A stretch of 11,003 nucleotides of DNA from an uncultured Anaerotignum sp. (GTDB taxonomy: Bacteria > Bacillota > Clostridia > Lachnospirales > Anaerotignaceae). The notes below the pieces were generated by a model. That model did no database searches, was not told where the DNA came from, and saw only the letters and a program-made list of their open reading frames with translations. This document shows positions 5,452 through 11,003 of the stretch, one piece after another. The stretch spans positions 1 to 11,003 of the forward strand of contig NZ_CAKQVD010000061.1 of NCBI RefSeq assembly GCF_934277605.1, given 5' to 3'. Position 1 is the first letter of the stretch; each line of letters opens with the position of its first letter. Position numbers and translations under genes: made by a program.

Positions 5452-7568
5452 TACATACTCTTCCTTTCTGCGATTTCTGCCATTTTTGCGTCATTCAGAC
5501 GGGTATCCCCTTTCACACGGGAATAGGAAAGATAGCCGTTCATGCGCTCGATTTTTGTGAGATTCTTGCTGCCGCATTTCGGGCAAACGTCCATTTCCAG
5601 CTCCTGATGGCCGCAGTCATCGCAATAGGCAAGGGAAAGATTGACCCCCTCATAAAAGCCTAATTTCATGGCACGGCGCACAAGGGTGCGGATGGCATCC
5701 AAATTATAATCAATCGGGTATTTTACATATTGAATTTTGCCGCCGTTGGATAAATCCCAGAAGCGTTTTTCCAGATTTTGCTTTTCAATGGGCGTGATAT
5801 CCTCGGTCACATGGCAATGAAAGCTGTTGGAAACATAGGGCCTGTCGGAAACATTTTCAATCACGCCGTATTTTTTGCGGAACTGCGTTACCTGCAAGCC
5901 GCAAAGGCTCTCCGCAGGCGTGCCGTAGATGGCGTAAAGATTGCCGTCCGCCTTCTTGTATTCCGCAATTTTATCATTGATATGCTGCAATGTGTCAATG
6001 GCAAACTGCCCATCCTCCACCAAGGATTTCCCGTTATGCAGCTCCTGCAATTCATTCAGTGCCGTAATGCCGAAGGAGGCGGTTGCCGTTTTCAGCAGCG
6101 GCTTGATTTTATCATGGAATTGCAGATGTCCGCCGTAAAAGCCGCCCTCGCAATAGGCAAGCGGGTTGGTGGAGGCACGCATTTCCCCAAGATACGCATA
6201 GGTGCGGATGTGAAGCTGACGAATCAGCTCCAAATAATAATCCAAAACCTCGAAGAAGGGGCGGCTTTCCTGCTTTGCCTTGGCATAAATCATGGGCAAA
6301 TGCAGGCTGACGGCACCAATGTTGAACCGTCCCACGAAAACGGGCTTGTCCTCTGCATCGGCAGGCTCCATGCCGCCCCGTTCAAACCAAGGGGAGAGGA
6401 AGGCTCTGCAGCCCATGGGACTGATGATGGCACCGTATTTCTGATAAATCTCCGCTACATAGCCCTCGCCCGTCAGGGAAAGCCAATCGGGGTACATGGT
6501 CTTGGAGGAGCAGAGAATCCCTGCCTCAAAGACATCCTCCAATTCCTTTCCTGCGCCATGCAGGTTTTCGTCATAGAGGAACACCAGCTTGGGAAAGAGT
6601 ACGGGCTTTTTGCAGTTCTTTTTGCCCTGCCCTTTTCTGCGGACATTCAGCATAGAGATGGAGGCAATTTTGGCGAATTTGCCTGTACCTGTGCCGAAGG
6701 TCATTGTGATGAAGGGGTAATCGCCACGGCTGGAGGCCACAGTGTTGAATTTATATTCCCAGCCCTGAAAGCCTTGGTCGAAGTCCTTTTGGATATCCTT
6801 CATGGCCTCTTTGTCTGCCACACGGGCGGTCAGCCCCATGCCGATGTAGCGGCGGTAATATTTTTCATAGCTTTTCTCCGCAAACGGCTCCAAGAGCAAA
6901 TCAACGGAGGGAACGGTAAAGCCGCCGTATTGCTGGCTTGCCGCAGAAAGCACAATATCCCCGATCACATCAAAGGCAACCTCAAGGGTTTTCGGCTCGT
7001 TATACCAAAGATTCCCCATCTCAAAGCCGCCTGCCAGCACAGCCTGCACGTTAAACAGGCAGCAGTTCATGGTGTCCCTTCTGGCGGACATATCGTGGAT
7101 ATAAATATACCCATCCCGACACGCCTGCAGCTCCTCGGTTGTCATAAAGAATTTCTGATAAAGCTCCTTGTTGAGCTGATTATAAATCAAAGAACGCTTG
7201 GTGGAAACAAGGGCACTGTCGGAGTTGCTGTTTTCCTTGTCTCCGATATACATGATGGATTGGCTTTTTTTATACACCTCATCCAGCATTTTTACAAAAT
7301 CCTGCTTATAGTTGCGGTAGTCCCGATAGCTTTTTGCAACCTCCGGCTTCACCTGCTCCAAGGCACTTTCCACAATGTTGTGCATTTCGGCAATGGGGAT
7401 GCCCTCCCGCCCCAAAGAGCGTGCCTTATCCTCCACGAAGGAGCAGATGAAATCCAGATCCTCCTGTGTGAATTTTACCATGGCACGATAAGCGGATTTA
7501 TTGACTGCAACCACGACCTTCTGCACATTCCATGCCTCGTGGGTATTATCCTTTTTGATGACATACAT
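5451..7568 (-). CDS. nrdD: Anaerobic (class III) ribonucleoside-triphosphate reductase NrdD
   Basis: This 705-residue cytoplasmic enzyme reduces ribonucleoside triphosphates to deoxy forms under anaerobic conditions. An N-terminal ATP-cone (about 3-95) is the allosteric activity switch. The catalytic barrel has TMNCCLFN with Cys169/170 and SPMGCRAFL with Cys387, which correspond to the substrate-reducing cysteine and the thiyl-radical cysteine of T4-type NrdD. A zinc site of four cysteines (649, 652, 662, 665) precedes the glycyl-radical motif RMNGYLS, with Gly678. No residue looks missing. The ATG at 7566-7568 has AAGGAGG about 9 bases upstream. It heads the nrdD-nrdG-dut operon. A candidate promoter and NrdR-like boxes lie at 7619-7657. 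Confidence 0.97.
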   Translation of the reverse strand: MYVIKKDNTHEAWNVQKVVVAVNKSAYRAMVKFTQEDLDFICSFVEDKARSLGREGIPIAEMHNIVESALEQVKPEVAKSYRDYRNYKQDFVKMLDEVYKKSQSIMYIGDKENSNSDSALVSTKRSLIYNQLNKELYQKFFMTTEELQACRDGYIYIHDMSARRDTMNCCLFNVQAVLAGGFEMGNLWYNEPKTLEVAFDVIGDIVLSAASQQYGGFTVPSVDLLLEPFAEKSYEKYYRRYIGMGLTARVADKEAMKDIQKDFDQGFQGWEYKFNTVASSRGDYPFITMTFGTGTGKFAKIASISMLNVRRKGQGKKNCKKPVLFPKLVFLYDENLHGAGKELEDVFEAGILCSSKTMYPDWLSLTGEGYVAEIYQKYGAIISPMGCRAFLSPWFERGGMEPADAEDKPVFVGRFNIGAVSLHLPMIYAKAKQESRPFFEVLDYYLELIRQLHIRTYAYLGEMRASTNPLAYCEGGFYGGHLQFHDKIKPLLKTATASFGITALNELQELHNGKSLVEDGQFAIDTLQHINDKIAEYKKADGNLYAIYGTPAESLCGLQVTQFRKKYGVIENVSDRPYVSNSFHCHVTEDITPIEKQNLEKRFWDLSNGGKIQYVKYPIDYNLDAIRTLVRRAMKLGFYEGVNLSLAYCDDCGHQELEMDVCPKCGSKNLTKIERMNGYLSYSRVKGDTRLNDAKMAEIAERKSM

Positions 7569-7618
7569 AAGCCTTCCTCCTTTTTCGGCAAGAAACGAAA
7601 TTTTTGAGTATATCGAAT

Positions 7619-7647
7619 ACTATACTATATCTGGTGGTTAAAATCAA
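7619..7647 (-). promoter_or_regulatory. Predicted promoter of nrdD-nrdG-dut
   Basis: On the minus strand TTGATT (complement of 7642-7647) and TATAGT (complement of 7619-7624) are 17 bp apart, giving a transcription start near 7612 and a leader of about 44 bases. No terminator is visible after glpK, so read-through from glpK may add to expression. Confidence 0.5.
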
Positions 7648-7657
7648 TATATGCGGC
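7622..7657. promoter_or_regulatory. Candidate NrdR boxes over the nrdD promoter
   Basis: The NrdR repressor recognises paired 16-bp sites of consensus ACACWATATATWGTGT. ATACTATATCTGGTGG (7622-7637) matches 12 of 16 positions, and AATCAATATATGCGGC (7642-7657) matches 9 of 16 with the core CAATATAT. They overlap the -10 side and the -35 of the predicted promoter, where a repressor would act. Their centres are 20 bp apart, shorter than the usual three turns, so the second site is doubtful. An overlapping inverted repeat TTAAAAT/ATTTTAA (7638-7644 with 7660-7666) is an alternative operator. Confidence 0.4.
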
Positions 7658-7676
7658 ATATTTTAACAAGATATAG

Positions 7677-9170
7677 TTATTTTGCCTCATCAGAGAGCCT
7701 TGCCTGTCTGACCGCATGATGCCAGCCTGCCAGCTTTTCCTTGATTTTTTCACTTTCTGCCGCAGGGGAGAAGGCAGCGGAAACCTGCCAGTTGCGGCGG
7801 ATTTCCGATAAATCTGCCCAATAGCCGACGGCAAGCCCTGCCAAATAGGCGGCACCGAGGGCAGTGGTTTCCAGTGTGGAGGGGCGTAAAACGGGTACGC
7901 CTGTGATGTCGGACTGAAATTGCAGCAGGAAGGAATTGGCCGCCGCACCGCCATCCACACGCAGCTCTGCCAAGGGAATGCCTGCATCCTGCTCCATGGC
8001 GTGCAGCACATCATAGGTCTGATATGCCATGGATTCCACAGCGGCACGCACGATATGACAGCGGTTTGCCCCTCTGGTCAGCCCTGTCAGGCAGCCTCTT
8101 GCGTAGGGGTCCCAATAGGGCGCACCAAGGCCGACAAAGGCAGGCACAAGATAGACACCGCAGGTATCCTCCACCTGCCTGCAAAGCCCTTCTGTTTCTG
8201 CGGCGGAGGAAATCAGCCCCAATTCGTCCCGCAGCCATTGAATTGCCGCCCCTGCAACAAAAATGGAGCCCTCCAGTGCATAGGTAAGCTTGCCATCCAA
8301 GCCCCATGCAATCGTGGTTACCAGGCCGTTTTGTGAGGAAACGGGCTTGTCTCCGGTGTTCATCAGCAAAAAGCCGCCTGTGCCAAAGGTGTTCTTGGCG
8401 GTGCCGGGGGAGAAGCACGCCTGCCCAAACAAAGCGGATTGCTGATCGCCTGCTGCCCCTGCAATCGGGATGCTTTCGCCGAACAGGAGGGGGAGCGTGC
8501 TGCCGAAAATGCCGCTGGACGGGCGCACCTCGGGCAAGATGGAACGAGGGATTTCAAATAATTCCAGAAGTTCGGTATCCCATGTGAGCGTATGAATATT
8601 GAACAGCATGGTGCGGGAGGCGTTGGAATAATCGGTGGCGTGTACCTGTCCGCCTGTCAGGTTCCAAATCAGCCAAGTATCAATCGTACCAAAGAGCAGA
8701 TTGCCGCTTTCCGCAAGTGCCTTTGCTTCGGGGACATTCTGCAAAATCCAGCGGATTTTTGTTGCGGAGAAATAGGCATCAATCAAAAGCCCTGTTTTTT
8801 CTCGGATTTTTTCGGTATAGCCCTGCTCCTGCAAAGAATCGCAATAGGGCGCCGTTCTTCTGCACTGCCAAACGATAGCGTGATGAATCGGCTTGCCGTT
8901 TCGCTTATCCCAAAGGATTGTGGTTTCTCTTTGGTTGGTAATGCCGATGGCGGCAATTTCCCTTGCGGAAATGCCAAGCTTGGCAATCGCCTCTCTGGCA
9001 ACCGAAAGCTGCGTTTCCCAGATTTCCGGTGCATCATGCTCCACCCAGCCGGGCTGTGGGTAATATTGCTGAAATTCCTTTTGGGCAACGCTTTTCATTT
9101 GCCCACTTTGGTCGAACAAAATGGCACGGGAGCTGGTGGTGCCTTGGTCCAAGGAAAGAATATATTTCAT
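7677..9170 (-). CDS. glpK: Glycerol kinase
   Basis: This 497-residue FGGY-family kinase phosphorylates glycerol to glycerol 3-phosphate with ATP. Visible motifs are DQGTTSSRA (8-16, phosphate loop), GITNQRE with Arg81/Glu82 that hold glycerol, DAYFSATK with Tyr133, GTIDTWLIW (161-169), GAAGDQQSALFGQ with the catalytic Asp242, and FGTGGFLLMN and VDGGAAAN in the ATP half. The length fits E. coli GlpK (about 502 residues). ATG at 9168-9170 has AAGGAGG about 8 bases upstream. It has its own promoter (9210-9238) and precedes nrdD by 108 bases without a clear terminator. No glpF, glpD or glpO is in the window. The loop that carries a phosphorylatable His in enterococcal and Bacillus enzymes (HFYG) reads LLFG here (228-231). 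Confidence 0.96.
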   Translation of the reverse strand: MKYILSLDQGTTSSRAILFDQSGQMKSVAQKEFQQYYPQPGWVEHDAPEIWETQLSVAREAIAKLGISAREIAAIGITNQRETTILWDKRNGKPIHHAIVWQCRRTAPYCDSLQEQGYTEKIREKTGLLIDAYFSATKIRWILQNVPEAKALAESGNLLFGTIDTWLIWNLTGGQVHATDYSNASRTMLFNIHTLTWDTELLELFEIPRSILPEVRPSSGIFGSTLPLLFGESIPIAGAAGDQQSALFGQACFSPGTAKNTFGTGGFLLMNTGDKPVSSQNGLVTTIAWGLDGKLTYALEGSIFVAGAAIQWLRDELGLISSAAETEGLCRQVEDTCGVYLVPAFVGLGAPYWDPYARGCLTGLTRGANRCHIVRAAVESMAYQTYDVLHAMEQDAGIPLAELRVDGGAAANSFLLQFQSDITGVPVLRPSTLETTALGAAYLAGLAVGYWADLSEIRRNWQVSAAFSPAAESEKIKEKLAGWHHAVRQARLSDEAK

Positions 9171-9209
9171 GGGAATACCTCCTTTTTTTCAAACTGTATC
9201 ACTCGTTTT

Positions 9210-9238
9210 AGTATAACAAAAAGCCAAAGCCCCTACAA
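9210..9238 (-). promoter_or_regulatory. Predicted promoter of glpK
   Basis: On the minus strand TTGTAG (complement of 9233-9238), a 17-bp spacer and TATACT (complement of 9210-9215) are preceded by the extended -10 dinucleotide (TGT before TATACT). The weak -35 is offset by the extended -10. Transcription would start near 9203, about 33 bases before the ATG. No convincing CcpA site was found. Confidence 0.6.
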
Positions 9239-9246
9239 GCGAACAC

Positions 9247-9275
9247 AAAAAATAACCCCCGCAAGCTACGGGGGT
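9247..9275 (-). terminator. Terminator of the MBL-fold hydrolase gene
   Basis: On the minus strand ACCCCCG and CGGGGGT (complements of 9269-9275 and 9255-9261) form a 7-bp GC-rich stem with a 7-base loop, followed by TA and six Ts (complement of 9247-9252). It lies 7 bases after the stop codon and separates this gene from glpK. Confidence 0.88.
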
Positions 9276-9281
9276 ATCGAA

Positions 9282-9893
9282 TTATCTCATATAGGGGTTG
9301 GTTCTGCGCTCCTCCTCCAATGTGGTTGCAGGGCCGTGGCCGGAATAAACCTGATAATCGCCGGGGAGTGCCGCCAGTCTTTTCAGAGAGGCTTTGATAT
9401 CGTTCCAATCGCCTGTGGGCAAATCCGTTCTGCCGCAGGAGCCTTGGAACAGCGTGTCGCCGCTGAAAATGATATCCTTGCCGATAAAGCAGATGGAGCC
9501 AACGGTATGCCCGGGGGTTTCCATTACATCAAACTCCATATCGCCGACTGTGACCTTGTCCCCCTCGGAAACCAGAATATCGGGATGCACAATGATGGGG
9601 CCGCCGACAAACTGGGAACAGTTGAGCGCAGGATCGGTAAAAACAGGCATTTCCTTTGCCGCACCGACGATTTTGCAGCCGAAATGCTCTGCCACCTCGT
9701 TGACAGAGCCGACATGGTCATAATGTCCATGGGTCAGCAGGATATGTGTAACCTTGAGATGATTCTGTTCTACATACTGATATAAGGGTGCAGGGTTGCC
9801 GTCGCAGTCGATAATGGCTGTGATGCCGTTGTCATCGGAAATGACATAGTTGTTTGTGCCGACGGAGCCCGCAGCGTAGCAAGCAATTTTCAT
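9282..9893 (-). CDS. Metallo-beta-lactamase-fold hydrolase, glyoxalase II-like
   Basis: This 203-residue single-domain protein has no signal peptide and is probably cytoplasmic. All metal ligands of the binuclear MBL fold are present: HGHYDH (His55, His57, Asp59, His60), PGHT (His129), SGDTLF (Asp146) and SGHGP (His186). The short length and GSCGRTDLP segment resemble the small YcbL-type glyoxalase II-like group, which lacks the C-terminal substrate domain of true glyoxalase II. Thioester hydrolysis, such as of S-lactoylglutathione-like compounds, is the best guess, but the substrate is not determined by sequence. ATG at 9891-9893 has AAGGAGG at a good distance. It is monocistronic: it has its own promoter (9925-9953) and terminator (9247-9275), and is divergent from the small-protein unit at 10065. 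Confidence 0.9.
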   Translation of the reverse strand: MKIACYAAGSVGTNNYVISDDNGITAIIDCDGNPAPLYQYVEQNHLKVTHILLTHGHYDHVGSVNEVAEHFGCKIVGAAKEMPVFTDPALNCSQFVGGPIIVHPDILVSEGDKVTVGDMEFDVMETPGHTVGSICFIGKDIIFSGDTLFQGSCGRTDLPTGDWNDIKASLKRLAALPGDYQVYSGHGPATTLEEERRTNPYMR

Positions 9894-9924
9894 GGGAAGT
9901 CCTCCTTGGTATCTGTTTTTTCAA

Positions 9925-9953
9925 ATTATAGCAATCTCAGGGGGATTTTGCAA
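9925..9953 (-). promoter_or_regulatory. Promoter of the MBL-fold hydrolase gene
   Basis: On the minus strand TTGCAA (complement of 9948-9953) and a consensus TATAAT (complement of 9925-9930) are 17 bp apart, with an extended -10 TGC. Transcription would begin near 9918, about 25 bases before the ATG. It is divergent from the promoter at 9990-10019, and the box at 9975-9989 lies between them. Confidence 0.7.
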
Positions 9954-9974
9954 CCGAAAAGGCGGGAAGGAATT

Positions 9975-9989
9975 GTAAGAAAGTCTTAA
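9975..9989. promoter_or_regulatory. Candidate operator, copy 2 (GTAAGAAAGTCTTAA)
   Basis: The site matches copy 1 (191-205) at 13 of 15 positions and keeps the TAAGA-N3-TCTTA inverted repeat (9976-9988) and the 11-bp direct repeat. As with copy 1, it ends exactly one base before the -35 of the plus-strand promoter. Its near edge is 21 bp upstream of the -35 of the divergent MBL gene, so it could affect both. Confidence 0.5.
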
Positions 9990-10019
9990 AAGACAGCCTG
10001 TGGGGTTTTATGCTATAAT
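9990..10019 (+). promoter_or_regulatory. Promoter of the small envelope-protein unit
   Basis: AAGACA (9990-9995), an 18-bp spacer and a consensus TATAAT (10014-10019) with extended -10 TGC (10011-10013). Transcription would begin near 10026, about 39 bases before the first ATG. The -35 is partial (4 of 6), as expected beside an activator site. Confidence 0.7.
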
Positions 10020-10064
10020 TCAAATAAGAGAAAAATTGCGGATGAAAGAACGGAGGGAGCGGCT

Positions 10065-10454
10065 ATGAAGAAAAATGCAGGTATTGTGATAGGGCTTCTT
10101 GTGGCAGTATGCTGTGTTTATGTGTTTGGCTCAGGGTTTTTGAAGAATCCCAATGTGTATATCGAAAAATATACGTTGCAGGCAGATGGCACAGAAATGA
10201 CCATTCATACCGGTGTGGCAGCATCCGCCGGCTATATCAGAAGGGCGGCGGTTGCACAGCAGGAGGGCAGAAAGCTGTTTTTGGATTTTTATTCTGCCTT
10301 TGGCGGTGTGAACGGCAGCATTGGCGCAAAAAATGTGTATACCATTCCCATCAAGGAGGATACGGATTTTATAGGTATTTATCGCAATAGCAACTGCTAT
10401 GAGCAGGTTCTTGCAAAGAATGCGGACGGCACATGGCAGAGAGTGGAGCATTAA
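10065..10454 (+). CDS. Small membrane-anchored protein of unknown function
   Basis: This 129-residue protein has one N-terminal membrane helix (about 6-23) after a MKKN start and an extracytoplasmic domain of about 100 residues. The helix contains Cys16 and Cys17, but the residue before each does not fit a lipobox, so I call it an anchor rather than a lipoprotein signal. The domain looks like a beta-rich module: VYIEKYTLQADGTEMTIHTG (31-50), then SAGYIRR, FYSAFGG (75-81), GSIGAKN (84-90) and FIGIYRN. I do not recognise a named family. ATG at 10065 has GGAGG (10052-10056) 8 bases upstream. It is the first gene of a plus-strand unit that continues with a membrane protein (10489) and a lipoprotein (10890), which suggests a surface-related job. 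Confidence 0.8.
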   Translation: MKKNAGIVIGLLVAVCCVYVFGSGFLKNPNVYIEKYTLQADGTEMTIHTGVAASAGYIRRAAVAQQEGRKLFLDFYSAFGGVNGSIGAKNVYTIPIKEDTDFIGIYRNSNCYEQVLAKNADGTWQRVEH

Positions 10455-10488
10455 TGGCGGTTGATTTGGCGGAAAGGAGAGAATGCAG

Positions 10489-10800
10489 ATGAGTGTATAT
10501 TATAGTATCGGAAGTATTTTATTGGGGTTGGCGGCATGGTGGATTCCGTATGCGGTAAGAGGTAAGGTCAGCAATTTCGGCGGCTTGAGTAAATATGTTA
10601 TTTTGAGCTTCTGCTGCTGTGTGGGAGCGCTTTTTCTGCAATTTCTGGAGATTCGCTACCGTGTGCAGATTAGGGATTTTTCAGGGCTGATGGATACCAT
10701 CGGGGCAATTGTGGTTGCGGCGGTTGTGCTGATTATGGGTACATTTGGCATGAATGGTGTGGTATATTTATATGTGCGGGAGAAATTTGAAACGGCGTGA
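10489..10800 (+). CDS. Small three-helix membrane protein of unknown function
   Basis: This 103-residue hydrophobic protein has three predicted membrane helices (about 4-22, 34-56 and 66-96) and a short basic/acidic C-terminus. Between helices 2 and 3 is the segment EIRYRVQIRDFSGLMDT (54-70). Three consecutive cysteines (42-44) lie in helix 2. I cannot assign a named family. The start is placed at ATG 10489, because AAGGAG (10474-10479) is 9 bases upstream; the in-frame ATG at 10483 would leave only 3 bases. It follows the 10065 gene by 34 bases in the same unit. Its stop TGA overlaps a 20-codon ORF by one base. Confidence 0.8.
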   Translation: MSVYYSIGSILLGLAAWWIPYAVRGKVSNFGGLSKYVILSFCCCVGALFLQFLEIRYRVQIRDFSGLMDTIGAIVVAAVVLIMGTFGMNGVVYLYVREKFETA

Positions 10801-10862
10801 TGAGACAGGTGGTGCAGGTGTGCATGAAAAGTGGGTGCGGTTGTGCTTGGAAGGAACGATAA
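10800..10862 (+). CDS. Possible 20-codon cysteine-containing ORF
   Basis: The stop of the preceding gene and an ATG share one base (TGATG, 10798-10802). The ORF encodes MRQVVQVCMKSGCGCAWKER with three Cys (8, 13 and 15). There is no clear ribosome binding site, so it would depend on translational coupling. It may be chance; the overlap and its place inside the operon are the only positive signs. Confidence 0.2.
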   Translation: MRQVVQVCMKSGCGCAWKER

Positions 10863-10889
10863 ATCGGGAATTGATGAGATGGTGATATT

Positions 10890-11003
10890 ATGAAAAAGAT
10901 AATGGCAGTTATGCTATCGTTGCTTGCTTGTACGGTTCTGCTTGCAGGGTGCAACACTTCCGCCGAAAGCAATGAAGAACAGCCCTTAAAGGTATATTCA
11001 TTC
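10890..11003 (+). CDS. Lipoprotein, 5' part only (cut by window end)
   Basis: Only the first 38 codons are present. They show a classical bacterial lipoprotein signal: MKK start, hydrophobic core to residue 18, lipobox LAGC with lipidated Cys21, then a polar acidic linker (NTSAESNEEQP) and the start of a mature domain (LKVYSF). The frame is still open at 11003. The ribosome binding site is weak (GATGGTGA, about 4 bases upstream), so expression may be low or coupled to upstream translation. It is the last visible gene of the 10065 unit. Mature function cannot be judged. Confidence 0.8.
   Translation, partial: MKKIMAVMLSLLACTVLLAGCNTSAESNEEQPLKVYSF

Noticed and set aside
5778..7607. 609-codon plus-strand frame opposite nrdD
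   Set aside because: Despite its length it mirrors codon usage of nrdD. NrdD has full catalytic motifs, a Shine-Dalgarno site and operon structure; this frame has none.
9171..9210. CcpA (cre) site in the glpK promoter region
   Set aside because: The best window around AAAACGAGTGATA fits the cre consensus at only about 5 fixed positions, which is no better than chance.
8592..9785. 397-codon plus-strand frame opposite glpK and the MBL gene
   Set aside because: It spans two genes and the terminator between them on the other strand, with no start signal or domain. It is a shadow frame.

Overview
The window looks like chromosomal DNA from an anaerobic, low-to-mid GC Firmicute of the class Clostridia, probably Lachnospiraceae or a relative. 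The grounds are strong AAGGAGG ribosome binding sites before most genes, a T-box leader, an oxygen-sensitive class III ribonucleotide reductase, lipoproteins with Clostridia-type lipoboxes, and short intergenic regions with rho-independent terminators. No phage, transposase, CRISPR or tRNA gene is seen. The organism is an inference from gene content only.

Layout. Positions 1-170 hold a set of adjacent hairpins inside a 9-bp outer inverted repeat, followed by a plus-strand terminator. At 206-1300 is a promoter and an LCP-family (LytR-CpsA-Psr) envelope gene that starts at a TTG. At 1319-4260 is a methionine-uptake operon: a sigma-A promoter, a T-box leader whose specifier reads as AUG (Met), then metN, metI and metQ. 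A bidirectional terminator and a curious phased TCCGAA repeat array fill 4261-4503, where two convergent operons meet. On the minus strand, nrdD-nrdG-dut (7568 down to 4504) form a deoxynucleotide operon, preceded by glpK (9170-7677) and by a separate metallo-beta-lactamase-fold hydrolase gene (9893-9282). From 9990 to the right edge a plus-strand unit encodes a small membrane-anchored protein, a three-helix membrane protein, a possible 20-codon ORF, and the start of a lipoprotein cut by the window end.

How the parts work together. MetNIQ imports methionine, and its transcription should rise when tRNA-Met is uncharged. NrdD reduces ribonucleotides under anaerobic conditions, NrdG installs its glycyl radical, and Dut removes dUTP while yielding dUMP for thymidylate synthesis, so the operon couples dNTP production with uracil exclusion. 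GlpK feeds glycerol into glycolysis, but no glycerol facilitator or dehydrogenase gene is nearby.

The most interesting signal is regulatory. The same 15-bp near-palindrome (consensus KTAAGAAARTCTTAA) lies exactly flush against the -35 position of two otherwise unrelated promoters, that of the LCP gene (191-205) and that of the right-hand small-envelope-protein unit (9975-9989). This suggests a common activator, perhaps of the OmpR type, controlling cell-envelope functions. Most of the rest of the window is ordinary housekeeping content.
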